From positions 19,837-55,479 of the forward strand of contig PMSX01000307.1 of assembly GCA_003167495.1 (NCBI GenBank): a stretch of DNA of 35,643 bases, written 5' to 3'. The notes under the pieces were generated by a model. That model did no database searches, was not told where the DNA came from, and saw nothing but the letters and a program-made list of their open reading frames with translations. How positions within the stretch are numbered: position 1 is the stretch's first letter; each line of letters opens with the position of its first letter. A program made the position numbers and the translations under genes. Positions 23,102 through 31,673 of this stretch are shown in pieces. Source of the stretch: Bryobacterales bacterium (GTDB lineage Bacteria > Acidobacteriota > Terriglobia > Bryobacterales > Bryobacteraceae).

Positions 23102-24298
23102 TCACGGCCCGAAGCCACGGTTCATGTCCCACAACGGATAGTGTGGCAATGCTCCCTGAGGATCGCGCACGAACGTCTCAGTCTGCGTCACGAGATCACG
23201 GATTCGCTGCCGTGCCGCTGTCCCCACATCGCGCCGACCCAGAGCAGGCGCCTGATCGCCCGCCCGCACTGTGCCTTGCGGAGGAAGCAAGCCCTCCAAA
23301 AGCGCCGGCACGTCTCCGCTCCGTCGGTCCAAGAATCCCTCCAGCGACTCGCGCAGCCGACCGATCTCGGCCTTCCCGAATCTCGCCTCCCAACGCTTCT
23401 CGATCTCCCAAATCAGTCTTTGGTAAGTCTGTTGCGCCGTCAGTCCGCGCGGCGAGAGGCGAACCACCTTTCCGCGGCTCGCTGTCGGATCAGGTTCAAC
23501 CACTACGTAGGGTTTGATCTGCCATCCAATGTCGGTAGTCTCTGGAGATCCTCCCGTCAAGCGCGGAATCTCCGCCAGGCGTATTGGCTTCTCACTCAAT
23601 ATCCGCAGCGTGTTGGCGCAGTGTACCAGCGGCACTGGCGACGCGCGATCGAACTCAAGCCGGAACGTCAGTAGCAATTGGGAGAGCAGAGTTGGCAAAG
23701 AGAGACGGCCCTTGCCGCGCCTGACTCGGGGCGGAAGCTCCGCGGTCTCCTCCCAGCCGCCTGGCAAGCCGTGGGGCAGCTCGACCTCCAGTTGGTCCGC
23801 GATGCCCTGCAAAGTATGCCGAAGGCGATTGATCTCGTCTTTACCGAACCGCGTTTCCCACCGCCGCTCGATTTCGCCGAACAGTGGCGGCCAGATCCCG
23901 CTCGCAGTTCGCCCTTTGGAAGTGAGCTGAACCAGCCAGTTCGCACGAACGCCGCGTCCGCTGCCCCAGCCGTCGCGCCGTTCGCGGGAGGATTGAGCGT
24001 GAGCGCGGGTCGGCACGGGCCGATCGTCCGTCGAATCCGGTTTCAGCACGACAAATCCCCACCTCTCCAAGCAACCCAACTCAAACTTCATTACTTTTTC
24101 CGGCGTTAAGGCCTTCGTTGCCAGATCCCGCACGGATAGTGCTCCCTCTGGGAGAAACCGCATCAGATTGGTCCACACTACCAATGACAATCCCGCGCCG
24201 GCGTGACCCGCTTCGCCCATCCGCCGCTCGAACTCGTTATCGAATTCAACAGTGAAGGCAACCAGCAGTTGCGAAAGCAAGGCTGAGAGTGGGCGCAC
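23102..24298 (-). CDS. protein with two MarR-like winged-helix halves
   Basis: This 398-aa protein is built from two similar halves. Each begins LLSQLL(V/L)(A/T)F..EFD and ends with IE(R/K)RWE.RFGK.EI.RLR..L, separated by a winged-helix-like stretch with a variable wing. I recognise a MarR-like fold only loosely; the second half has LRILSEKPIRLAEIPRLTGG as a plausible recognition helix region and GKVVRLSPRGLTAQQTYQRL as a wing and dimer helix. A fused dimer of MarR domains could bind DNA as a monomer. I chose GTG at 24298 because AAGGGA lies 6 bases upstream; TTG at 24325 would overlap the haemoglobin gene by 8 bases. It is last in the leftward gltX-to-haemoglobin run and its stop is 8 bases from the convergent transporter stop. 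Confidence 0.7.
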   Translation of the reverse strand: MRPLSALLSQLLVAFTVEFDNEFERRMGEAGHAGAGLSLVVWTNLMRFLPEGALSVRDLATKALTPEKVMKFELGCLERWGFVVLKPDSTDDRPVPTRAHAQSSRERRDGWGSGRGVRANWLVQLTSKGRTASGIWPPLFGEIERRWETRFGKDEINRLRHTLQGIADQLEVELPHGLPGGWEETAELPPRVRRGKGRLSLPTLLSQLLLTFRLEFDRASPVPLVHCANTLRILSEKPIRLAEIPRLTGGSPETTDIGWQIKPYVVVEPDPTASRGKVVRLSPRGLTAQQTYQRLIWEIEKRWEARFGKAEIGRLRESLEGFLDRRSGDVPALLEGLLPPQGTVRAGDQAPALGRRDVGTAARQRIRDLVTQTETFVRDPQGALPHYPLWDMNRGFGP

Positions 24299-24317
24299 GT
24301 TATTTCCCTTGTCAAGA

Positions 24318-24695
24318 CTAGCCAACTCGGTTCAGCATAGCCGTCGCTGTCGAATCGAAGAACGCCTCTAAAACCTGAGCCGCCGCCTCCGGCAGTTTCG
24401 TCTCCTCTAATGCCTTCCTCATCAACTTCATCCACCGGTTACGCGCCGCCTGATCGATCGCGAAGGGCGCGTGCCTCATGCGCAGCCGAGGATGCCCGCG
24501 CTCTTCGATGTATTGCTGCGGGCCGCCAAAGCGATAAATGAGGAAATCGCGCAGCCGCTTCTCTGCGGCGGACAGATCACGGCCCCGGTACATGGGACCT
24601 AGAATATCGTCGTCAGGAATTTGCTTATAAAACGCCCCGATCAGCCGCGTAAAACCATCGTCCCCGATTACTCCAAAAACTTCGTGCTCTTCCAC
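24318..24695 (-). CDS. truncated haemoglobin, group II (TrHbO-like)
   Basis: This 125-aa haem protein is of usual length for a two-over-two truncated haemoglobin. Key positions are Tyr23 (B10) in GAFYKQIPDDDILGPMY, the E-helix region FLIYRFGGPQQYIEERGHP, the proximal His75 (F8) in LRMRHAPFAI and Trp88 (G8) in RNRWMKLM. The G8 Trp and the HPRLRMRHAPF string mark group II. Such proteins bind O2, NO or peroxide and are linked to protection from nitrosative or oxidative stress or to oxygen supply. The start is GTG at 24695, 17 bases after the ald stop, with no strong ribosome-binding site. It lies between alanine dehydrogenase and a MarR-like regulator, which would fit response to low oxygen or reactive species. 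Confidence 0.92.
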   Translation of the reverse strand: MEEHEVFGVIGDDGFTRLIGAFYKQIPDDDILGPMYRGRDLSAAEKRLRDFLIYRFGGPQQYIEERGHPRLRMRHAPFAIDQAARNRWMKLMRKALEETKLPEAAAQVLEAFFDSTATAMLNRVG

Positions 24696-24712
24696 CAGAA
24701 CGATGCTAGCAA

Positions 24713-25831
24713 CTAGGCTGAGGCCATTGCCGCAAACTCCCGCCAGACCTTACCCTGCGAGTCCGCCACCGCGGAGCATGTAATGTCGCCATCAAATGTA
24801 TTCAATCCGCTTGTGATTGCCAAGCTTTCCTTGCAAGCCCGTTCCAACCCCTTGTCGGCCAGCGCCAGCAAGTAAGGCACCGTCGCATTCGTCAAGCCGA
24901 ATGTGGAAGTATGCGGCACTGCCGCCGGCATGTTCGACACGCAATAGTGCAGCACGCCGTCCACGTAGTAAACCGGGTCAGTATGCGTGGTCGCATGTGC
25001 CGTTTCCACGCAGCCGCCCTGGTCAATAGCCACGTCTACAATCACCGACCCAGGCTTCATCGTCTTGATCATGTCGCGACGTACAATCTTCGGCGCCGCC
25101 GCACCCGGGATCAGCACTGCTCCAATGACTAGATCGGCTATGCGCACGTTATCGCGAACTGTGTAGGTATTCGAGGCCAGCGTGCAAATCGAATTCGAAT
25201 AAACATCGTCTAACTGGCGCAGCCGGTCCAGATTGCGGTCAATCACTGTGACGTTCGCGCCTAAGCCGCAAGCAATTTTGGCCGCGTTATGCCCCACCAC
25301 GCCGCCGCCGATCACTAAAACGTTTGCCGGGGCCACGCCCGGTATCCCGCCTAACAAAATCCCTCGTCCGCCGTTTGGCCTTTCCAGATACTGCGCACCC
25401 ACTTGTACGGCCATCCGTCCGGCCACTTCACTCATTGGCGTCAGCAAAGGCAATGATCCGTCGCGCTCACGAATCGTCTCATAGGCCACCGCGCTCACTC
25501 GCGCTTTCAGCAGCGCCTCCGTCAGTTCAGGTAGCGGCGCCAGATGCAGATACGTAAAAAGAATCAGCCCCGGCCGGAAAAACGCGTACTCGGAAGGCTG
25601 CGGCTCTTTTACTTTCACGATCAGATCCGATTTCCGCCAAACATCTGCCGCGCTGGCCAGCACCGTCGCGCCCGCCTCCACATATTCCGCGTCGGGAATT
25701 GAACTCCCAACGCCTGCCTGCGATTCCACTAGCACCTGGTGTCCGCGCTCATGCAGCGCAATCACCATGCTTGGCACGCAGCCAACTCTTGTTTCGTGAT
25801 CTTTGATTTCTTTAGGAACGCCGATGATCAC
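24713..25831 (-). CDS. ald: alanine dehydrogenase
   Basis: This 372-aa cytoplasmic enzyme catalyses NAD-dependent conversion of L-alanine to pyruvate and ammonia, and the reverse. The N-terminal MIIGVPKEIKDHETRVG binds substrate; Lys75 (VKVKEPQPSEY) and His96 (TYLHLAPL) are at the same numbers as the catalytic residues known for this enzyme. The NAD-binding Rossmann motif is NVLVIGGGVVGHNAAKIA, and TFGLTNATVPYLLALADKG closes the active site. The length is normal. The start is GTG at 25831 with GGAGG 8 bases upstream. It follows the peptidoglycan-binding protein by 17 bases and precedes the haemoglobin by 17 bases. In mycobacteria Ald is raised under oxygen limitation to reoxidise NADH; the haemoglobin neighbour makes a similar role attractive here. 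Confidence 0.96.
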   Translation of the reverse strand: MIIGVPKEIKDHETRVGCVPSMVIALHERGHQVLVESQAGVGSSIPDAEYVEAGATVLASAADVWRKSDLIVKVKEPQPSEYAFFRPGLILFTYLHLAPLPELTEALLKARVSAVAYETIRERDGSLPLLTPMSEVAGRMAVQVGAQYLERPNGGRGILLGGIPGVAPANVLVIGGGVVGHNAAKIACGLGANVTVIDRNLDRLRQLDDVYSNSICTLASNTYTVRDNVRIADLVIGAVLIPGAAAPKIVRRDMIKTMKPGSVIVDVAIDQGGCVETAHATTHTDPVYYVDGVLHYCVSNMPAAVPHTSTFGLTNATVPYLLALADKGLERACKESLAITSGLNTFDGDITCSAVADSQGKVWREFAAMASA

Positions 25832-25848
25832 CGCTGTGACCTCCGTTC

Positions 25849-26379
25849 TTATTGTGGAATGTTTTCTGGAGGCTTCTCAGTGGGCAACGCTGCAGCGACA
25901 CTCCCATCGTGCTTCGGACCCAACCCTAAGCCGATCAACGATAACGAATTAATCTTGCCGTCTGCCGCCGCCAGTTTCTGGTCTGTCTGAAATTGCTTCA
26001 AAGCAACTATCGAATCGCCGTCCCAAACGCCATTCACTTCGCCCTTGAAGTAGCCTTTATCCGCCAGTGCCTTTTGAATCTCGCGCAAGCGGTCTGGGTC
26101 AGGATGGGGCGGCACAACCGGGCCTGCCTTAGCGCGGACGACGCGCGAAACCGTCACCCAATGGCCGTGAACCATTTGCTTGACGTAAACGCGGCGCACA
26201 TTGCCCTTGAGGTGCCCCGACCGCGCTTGCTCTTGTGCCTCGCTGCGGCTAGCGGGACGCCGCGGACCTTGCGGAACCACGGCGGTGGACTTAGCCTTGG
26301 CCGGTCTAGGTCGCACCGGAGCCGCCGAAGCTGAATACAGCGTCGCCAGCGCCAACCCGAGTACCAACACGAGCCTCAT
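25849..26379 (-). CDS. exported protein with peptidoglycan-binding domain
   Basis: This 176-aa protein has a signal peptide (MRLVLVLGLALATLYSASAA), a basic Pro/Ala-rich linker with many Arg and Lys, a middle stretch VRRVYVKQMVHGHWVTVSR and a C-terminal PG_binding_1 domain (LREIQKALADKGYFKGEVNG followed by VWDGDSIVALKQFQ). The domain is a three-helix module that binds peptidoglycan stems. No catalytic domain is present, so it is probably a wall-anchored structural or partner protein. The start at 26379 is chosen because it gives the signal peptide; an in-frame TTG at 26394 adds five residues. It sits between the carbamoyltransferase (65 bases) and ald (17 bases) in the same direction. Confidence 0.82.
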   Translation of the reverse strand: MRLVLVLGLALATLYSASAAPVRPRPAKAKSTAVVPQGPRRPASRSEAQEQARSGHLKGNVRRVYVKQMVHGHWVTVSRVVRAKAGPVVPPHPDPDRLREIQKALADKGYFKGEVNGVWDGDSIVALKQFQTDQKLAAADGKINSLSLIGLGLGPKHDGSVAAALPTEKPPENIPQ

Positions 26380-26444
26380 TGCGATTCCATCCAAATCTTA
26401 GCACCGAATGCGGCCCTCTGGGGGAACCCGGCCTAATCACGCTA

Positions 26445-28022
26445 CTACTTCTCCAAATAGAAACTCCCAACAAACAGCGCATCGATCCCCGACGAATAGA
26501 AACTCCTCACCGCATCTCTCGGCGTACAAACCAGCGGGTCTCCAAACAAGTTAAAACTGGTGTTGTACAACACGGGCAACCCGTTGGCCTTCCCCGCCGA
26601 AGTTAGCAGCGAATGATACAGCGGGTTCTCATTCTTATCGACCAAATGAACCCGAATCAGATCTCGCCCCAAAAGCGCCGCCGAAAACATCTCGCGGTAC
26701 TGCGGCTTTACCTTAGCCACCGTTGCCAGATAGCGTGCATTCGCGCCAACTTCGAAATATTCATCTGCATGCTCCTGCGGAACCGACGCCGCGAACTTCC
26801 GGTAGCTTTCTCTACGTTTGATATAAACGTTCAGGTTCTCAGTCGAATACTTGTTCAGCGGCGACGCTAAAATGCTGCGGTTGCCCAATGCGCGCGGCCC
26901 AAACTCCATGCGCCCCTGCATCCACGCCACAATTTTGTTATCTTTCAGCGCATCCATTGCGCGCTCAATTAGCTCGCCCTCGGTCAGCAGGTAGTGGAAA
27001 CGCAATTTGCAATTCTCGAGCACTGCTTTGATTTGCGCCGGCGCGTAGCTGGGCCCCAGGCAAAGCGTGTTAAACGGAACCCGCGTGGTCTCCCCGTAGA
27101 AATTGTGCCAGGCATGTAAGGCCGCGCCCAAAGCCGTTCCTGCATTGCCGGCCGCCGGCTGCACAAACACTCCGCCGAACTTCGCTTCCAATGCCCGAAT
27201 CAAAAGCGCGTTAAGACCGAGGCCGCCCGCTATGCACACGTTCTGCGCGGGTGCCAGCATCGCACACACGGCCTCTTCAACCGCGTTTTGCAAACTGCTG
27301 GCTAAATCCGCTTTTACCGTCGGGCTCAAAGGCTGGTCCGCATTGATCCCGGTTTCCGCATAGAACTTCCGGCTGAATCCGCCCCGCGTCAAATGATCCG
27401 CATCGAAATATGAACGATCTAACCGCGGCCATTGTGCCGGGCCGCTGTGAAGAATCTTGCGAAACAGGTCCAAATACTGAGGAGACCCCGACGCCGACAA
27501 CCACTGCACCTTGTGCTCATCCGCGCGCGGCTCATACCCCAGCATCTCCGTGACGCGGTTGAACAGATCTCCCAACGAATCGGGAAAGTACATCTCCCGC
27601 ACAGGCAGCAAATGGCTCTCGTGCCCTTGAAACAAAGCGCCCGAACGAAAATCGCCCGCGCGGTCGATGCTCAACACAGCCGCATTGTCCATGCCCGACG
27701 CATAGAATGCCGAGGCCGCATGTGCCAAATGGTGCTCAACCACCAAAATTTCGCTGTGCGGAAAGCGCGTGCGCAGGTCGATCTGAGTTGCACCCTCCGC
27801 ACCTAAAGCAAAAGGCCGCGCGAGCGCTACGCCTTCGACTTCTTCTACCTTGACGGCGGCTGCTTCCAACGCCAGGGCGAACGCTTCATCGGGAAACGAA
27901 CCTGGCCGGTCCTGCCGCGAAACCTTCGCCTGTTCCACCGCCGCAGCCAACTTACCTTCCTTGATCACGCAACAGGCGGGATCACTCAGCAGCCCGCCGA
28001 GACCAACTATCACTTTCGGCAT
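26445..28022 (-). CDS. carbamoyltransferase (NodU/CmcH family)
   Basis: This 525-aa enzyme of the NodU/CmcH/TobZ family transfers a carbamoyl group from carbamoyl phosphate, through a carbamoyl-adenylate, to a hydroxyl on a sugar, nodulation factor or antibiotic. The N-terminal Kae1-like domain shows VIVGLGGLLSDPACCVIKEG, HHLAHAASAFYASGMDNAAV with its metal-binding His residues, and ALLIRALEAKFGG with NAGTALGAAL. The C-terminal YrdC-like domain shows GRMEFGPRALGNRSILASP, YRKFAASVPQEHADEYF and YNTSFNLFGDPLVCTPRDA. At 525 aa it is somewhat shorter than usual members. The ATG at 28022 begins 2 bases after the gltX stop, so the two are co-transcribed and probably coupled. No other secondary-metabolite genes are nearby, so its acceptor is more likely an envelope sugar. 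Confidence 0.92.
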   Translation of the reverse strand: MPKVIVGLGGLLSDPACCVIKEGKLAAAVEQAKVSRQDRPGSFPDEAFALALEAAAVKVEEVEGVALARPFALGAEGATQIDLRTRFPHSEILVVEHHLAHAASAFYASGMDNAAVLSIDRAGDFRSGALFQGHESHLLPVREMYFPDSLGDLFNRVTEMLGYEPRADEHKVQWLSASGSPQYLDLFRKILHSGPAQWPRLDRSYFDADHLTRGGFSRKFYAETGINADQPLSPTVKADLASSLQNAVEEAVCAMLAPAQNVCIAGGLGLNALLIRALEAKFGGVFVQPAAGNAGTALGAALHAWHNFYGETTRVPFNTLCLGPSYAPAQIKAVLENCKLRFHYLLTEGELIERAMDALKDNKIVAWMQGRMEFGPRALGNRSILASPLNKYSTENLNVYIKRRESYRKFAASVPQEHADEYFEVGANARYLATVAKVKPQYREMFSAALLGRDLIRVHLVDKNENPLYHSLLTSAGKANGLPVLYNTSFNLFGDPLVCTPRDAVRSFYSSGIDALFVGSFYLEK

Positions 28023-28024
28023 GC

Positions 28025-29455
28025 TCAAACTCTTCGCAGCCTCGCGATGGCTCTGTCCCGCCCAATGCACTGAAAAACCGCAAAGGCACTGGGTCCCACA
28101 GGTTGGCCGGTTAGCGCCGCGCGGCTCGCATTGATCAGCAATCCGGCTTTCACTCCGCGCTCTTCCGCTAACTTCCGCAAGTCGGCCTCTACACTCGCCT
28201 CAGTGAACTCATTGTTCGCGGCAATCCGCTCCGCAAGCTCTCTCAAAAGCGCGCGCGCGCCCGGTGCGTTCAATTTCTCAAGCGCGCCCGGTTCCGTTTC
28301 GAAATCGTCGCTGAAATAGGCCCGTCCTCTGGTCGCAAAATCCAACAGGGTCGAAAAGCGCGACCGGATCGTATCCACCACGTGCTCGAAAAACTTGCCG
28401 TCGCCATAAGGCTGCAAGCCGCCCGCTTCCAACGCTTTCTTCACCAGCGGCGCCAGCATCTCCACCGGCATCGTGCGCAAGTGTTGCGAATTCAGCCAGA
28501 GCGCTTTCGGGTCAATCGGGTCTGCATCGCTGAAGTTCACCACCGCGTTGCTGCGATTCACGCCTTCGAAATTGAAAGCGTTCTCCAACTCCAACAGCGT
28601 CATCTGTTCACGGTTATCTTTAGGCGACCATCCCAGCAAGCACAAAAAATTGATATACGCACTCGCCAGAAAACCGTTGTCCCGATACGTAGTCACACTC
28701 ACTACCGGCCCGTGCTTGCGTTTGGAAAGCTTCGACCCATCGGGCGCAATCAACAGCGGCAAATGCGCAAAACGCGGTAGTGGCGCGCCCGCACCCTGAA
28801 AAATCAGGACGTGTTTAAATGTGTTCGTCAAATGATCTTGGCCGCGAATCACATGCGAAATCTTTAAGTCGATATCATCCGCGCACGACGCCAAATGATA
28901 CGTTGGCATGCCGTTGCTTCGCAGCAAAGCAAAGTCTTCAATATCCGCTGTGAGTTTGCTTTGCGCCCCGTATACCTCGTCGTGAAATGCCACTTCATGC
29001 GCCGGATCGCGCTGCACCTTAAATCGGATCACAAATGGCTCGCCCGCCGCCGCACGCGCTTCACTTTGCTCTTTGGTGAGCGCGCGCATTTCCGGATTGC
29101 ACAACCAAGGGCCCTCGCCATGCGGCTTGTCTTTGGGGTCCACGTCTGCCGCCGCGGCCGGGACAAAATCCCTGTAAGCAAACCCGCGCGCCAGCAGATC
29201 TAGAGCCACCTTCCGATGCAAATCCAATCGTTCCGATTGGCGGTAGAACTCGTCCCATCCCAGCGCCAGCCAGTTCAGCCCGTCGTAGATCGAATCTAAC
29301 GAAGCTTGTGTGTTGCGGTCCACATCCGTATCATCAATCCGCAGCACCATTGTGCCCTTTTGTTTGCGGGCAAACAGCCAGTTGAAAATGAACGTTCGCG
29401 CGCTGCCAATATGTAAGTAACCCGTCGGCGACGGGGCAAATCGGACCCTTATCAT
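28025..29455 (-). CDS. gltX: glutamyl-tRNA synthetase
   Basis: This 476-aa class I aminoacyl-tRNA synthetase charges tRNA-Glu (or both tRNA-Glu and tRNA-Gln in organisms using the amidotransferase route). The HIGH motif appears as RFAPSPTGYLHIGSART (residues 5-21). The KMSKS motif appears as DGSKLSKRKHGPV, and LASCADDIDLKISHVIRGQD is the conserved middle block. The length is normal. The ATG at 29455 has AGGGA 4 bases upstream. It is the first gene of the leftward run, divergent from the small gene at 29600 across 144 bases. Confidence 0.97.
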   Translation of the reverse strand: MIRVRFAPSPTGYLHIGSARTFIFNWLFARKQKGTMVLRIDDTDVDRNTQASLDSIYDGLNWLALGWDEFYRQSERLDLHRKVALDLLARGFAYRDFVPAAAADVDPKDKPHGEGPWLCNPEMRALTKEQSEARAAAGEPFVIRFKVQRDPAHEVAFHDEVYGAQSKLTADIEDFALLRSNGMPTYHLASCADDIDLKISHVIRGQDHLTNTFKHVLIFQGAGAPLPRFAHLPLLIAPDGSKLSKRKHGPVVSVTTYRDNGFLASAYINFLCLLGWSPKDNREQMTLLELENAFNFEGVNRSNAVVNFSDADPIDPKALWLNSQHLRTMPVEMLAPLVKKALEAGGLQPYGDGKFFEHVVDTIRSRFSTLLDFATRGRAYFSDDFETEPGALEKLNAPGARALLRELAERIAANNEFTEASVEADLRKLAEERGVKAGLLINASRAALTGQPVGPSAFAVFQCIGRDRAIARLRRV

Positions 29456-29564
29456 GAATCCCTAGTGTACCTTCGCTGGTACCGATTTCACCTGTCGGTC
29501 CGCCGGGCATAAGTAAATCCATTCCTCTAGAAACGCTCCTCCTCCGAACATCACTACTACGTGT

Positions 29565-29582
29565 CTCTCGTTTTTTCGAGAG
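29565..29582 (+). promoter_or_regulatory. leader hairpin CTCTCG-T6-CGAGAG just before a ribosome-binding site
   Basis: Perfect six-base arms enclose TTTTTT. The hairpin ends one base before AAAAGGAG, the ribosome-binding site of the gene at 29600. It could hold the site open, block ribosome loading when extended, or protect the mRNA end. Confidence 0.55.
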
Positions 29583-29599
29583 CAAAAGGAGTACATTCA

Positions 29600-30016
29600 A
29601 TGACAACAACAACCAAGTCCGAGTTTAAGACTCCGGCGCAAGTCTTACCACACGGGGTTCATCCAGCCACGATCTCGTTGACCCCGCTTGTCGGAACCTG
29701 GACAAACGTCGATCGCGCCACCCGGGATATCGTCAAAATCGAAATTTCGGCCTCCGGGAGTTCGCTCAAAGTGGACGTCTTTGGCGCTTGCAGTCCGACA
29801 CCTTGCAACTGGGGTTCTGTGTCTGCGATCGGTTACGCGGCGAACGTAAGTTCAAGCTCCGCCGTTGCGTTCACCGCCCTCTATACATTCAGCTTCTCGA
29901 AAGTTGTAGTGACCGGCCATCTCGATGGAAAGCACCTTATCCTTGAGAGCTTCACTGAGTTCACGGACGGCAGTGGAAGGTCGAATTACTACGCTCGGGA
30001 CACCATGGCGAAGTAA
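29600..30016 (+). CDS. small lipocalin-like beta protein, function unknown
   Basis: This 138-aa protein has no signal peptide. After a polar N-terminus (MTTTTKSEFKTPAQVLPHG) it runs as a single beta-rich domain: LVGTWTNVDRATRDIVKIEI, VDVFGACSPTPCNWGSV, ALYTFSFSKVVVTGHLDG and FTEFTDGSGRSNYYARDTM. The opening GTWxNxDxxTR and the final FTDGSGRxxYxxR recall a small family of lipocalin-like proteins in soil bacteria; no function is known to me. The two cysteines in ACSPTPC may pair. The start at 29600 has AAAAGGAG 8 bases upstream. It has a private leader hairpin and a strong terminator, so it is an independent transcript and may be highly expressed. Confidence 0.8.
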   Translation: MTTTTKSEFKTPAQVLPHGVHPATISLTPLVGTWTNVDRATRDIVKIEISASGSSLKVDVFGACSPTPCNWGSVSAIGYAANVSSSSAVAFTALYTFSFSKVVVTGHLDGKHLILESFTEFTDGSGRSNYYARDTMAK

Positions 30017-30030
30017 GCTTCAGCAGCCAC

Positions 30031-30075
30031 AAGGCCGAACTTAAGCCAACCAGCCGTCCGTTCGGCCTTGTTTTT
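30031..30075 (+). terminator. intrinsic terminator after the small lipocalin-like gene
   Basis: AAGGCCGAAC at 30031-30040 pairs perfectly with GTTCGGCCTT at 30060-30069 across a 19-base loop, and is followed by GTTTTT. It starts 14 bases after the stop codon. Confidence 0.85.
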
Positions 30076-30131
30076 CAAAAGAATCGCCCTTTCTTTGCCG
30101 CAAAATGCCGAGCCTTCGCCACTACTATTAA

Positions 30132-31673
30132 TTGAACCTCACTACAAGCGATCCCGAACTCCTCCTTGCGGCCATCGAGGCCTTTCTTGCTACATGCCGC
30201 CGACCGGCCGCGCTCGAATATGGCGAAAATCCAATGCCACTGCTCGCTGGCTACTATGCTCTCGAAGTCCGTTCCGGCCGCCTTTCCATCGAAATCTGGG
30301 ACGAAACCCGCAGCGTTTCCCGCCGCATCCTCACCGTCGAACGTCATTCGACGGGCGTCCTCGATTGCGCCATTCAAAAATTTGGCGGCAAGCCCAGCCG
30401 CCTGACTTTCCTGGATTTAGACCGTCCGCAAACCGTGCACCGCACCCGAATGGGCCAGCGTCAAAATTTCGCCGAGCAATTCCGCCGCATGCTGACGCGG
30501 CAGTTTCCCACTTGGGAAGTGGAAACACTTTCCAGCGCGCTCGATCTCCGGCATTCCTTTTCTTCCGTTTTTCCGCGGGCCAAAGTCACCTGCGGCAGCC
30601 ACATCCTGGCCGCCATGGCCTGCCCCGATCCACAAGAAGAGCCTGCTTTTCTCACCTTCGCCCTCATTTGGCATCATTATCTGCAATCGCGCCGGCGCAC
30701 GCAAGGCCAGACATCGCTCTGCCTCTTTATGCCCGAAGCTGCCGGCAACCTCACCGCCCATCGCCTTCGCTGGCTGAGCGGCGAATCCCTCAGCCCCCGT
30801 CTCTTTCGCTTCAACACGCACGGCTCGGCCGGTGAAGTCGACCCGCAAGATCTCGGCAACCTCCGAACCCGCCTTGCGTCCATCTATGTTCCGCCGCGCC
30901 TCTCGCGCGAAGCGGAGGCCCTCCTGAACGAACTCAAATCCTTCGATTCCGTCGGATGCTCGCCTGAACTCAACGGCGCCATTAGTATCCGCTGCCGCGG
31001 TTTGGAGTTCGCGCGCCTCGAAAACGGCCGCATCTTATTGGGGATGGAAACGAGGAGAGAATTATGCCAATCGCAGTTTTCCGAGGTGACCAATTTTGCC
31101 GCTCAGCTGTCTTATTCTTTAGCAGCGCAGCAGTCCGCTGCGGCCGGCGCTCCGAATGCGATCCCTCCTCAATTTTCGGAGCGTTGGCTTGAATCCATTG
31201 TGCGAGCCAATTTGTCGTCCATCGACCCAGATTTGTCGCCTCATCTCGTTCACGGTCAAGTGCTCACTTTCGCCGCTGGCGACCGCGATTTAATCGATCT
31301 CCTTGCCATTTCTCACGCGGGCCGCATCGCCGTTCTCGAATTGAAAGCTACCGAAGATCTACACCTTCCCCTGCAAGCGCTAGACTACTGGATGCGGGTG
31401 GCTTGGCACCTCGAGCGCGGGGAATTGCAGCATTTGTTTCCAGGATCTCTCGTGCAAAGCAAACCGCCGAAATTATTTTTGATCGCACCAGCCATGACGT
31501 TTCACTCTTCCAATACAGACATCTTCCGCTACTTCTCTCCTGAAATCGAAGTGGAAAGAATAGGACTTAATTCGGATTGGAGGAAGAATTTGCGCGTTGT
31601 GCTACGTCTAACAGGTGCAGATCTGCCGATTTCGCACGGATCTACTAGTGTTTCCGGAGGAGGCTTTCAATGA
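30132..31673 (+). CDS. protein with C-terminal PD-(D/E)XK nuclease-like domain
   Basis: This 513-aa protein is of unknown overall function. Residues 1-340 match nothing I know; they include FLTFALIWHHYLQSRRRTQG and a stretch suggesting a nucleic-acid or protein scaffold. From residue 350 the pattern ERWLESIVRANL, RDLIDLLAI (Asp389), GRIAVLELKATED (Glu403, Lys405) and LPLQALDYWMRV is that of a PD-(D/E)XK restriction-endonuclease fold, close in layout to NucS/DUF91 domains. The D-x13-ExK spacing supports a complete metal site. The start is TTG at 30132 without a clear ribosome-binding site, so the N-terminus is uncertain. The next two genes overlap it and each other by ATGA, giving a tightly coupled three-gene operon. 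Repair or defence are both possible. Confidence 0.7.
   Translation: MNLTTSDPELLLAAIEAFLATCRRPAALEYGENPMPLLAGYYALEVRSGRLSIEIWDETRSVSRRILTVERHSTGVLDCAIQKFGGKPSRLTFLDLDRPQTVHRTRMGQRQNFAEQFRRMLTRQFPTWEVETLSSALDLRHSFSSVFPRAKVTCGSHILAAMACPDPQEEPAFLTFALIWHHYLQSRRRTQGQTSLCLFMPEAAGNLTAHRLRWLSGESLSPRLFRFNTHGSAGEVDPQDLGNLRTRLASIYVPPRLSREAEALLNELKSFDSVGCSPELNGAISIRCRGLEFARLENGRILLGMETRRELCQSQFSEVTNFAAQLSYSLAAQQSAAAGAPNAIPPQFSERWLESIVRANLSSIDPDLSPHLVHGQVLTFAAGDRDLIDLLAISHAGRIAVLELKATEDLHLPLQALDYWMRVAWHLERGELQHLFPGSLVQSKPPKLFLIAPAMTFHSSNTDIFRYFSPEIEVERIGLNSDWRKNLRVVLRLTGADLPISHGSTSVSGGGFQ

Noticed and set aside
24713..29455. An antibiotic biosynthesis cluster around the carbamoyltransferase
   Set aside because: Its neighbours are gltX, a peptidoglycan-binding protein, ald and a haemoglobin; no synthase, glycosyltransferase or export gene is present.
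30068..30835. 255-codon rightward frame at the start of the nuclease-like gene
   Set aside because: Arg/Pro/His-rich product typical of a shifted frame in GC-rich coding DNA; the 30132 frame continues for 513 codons with motifs.
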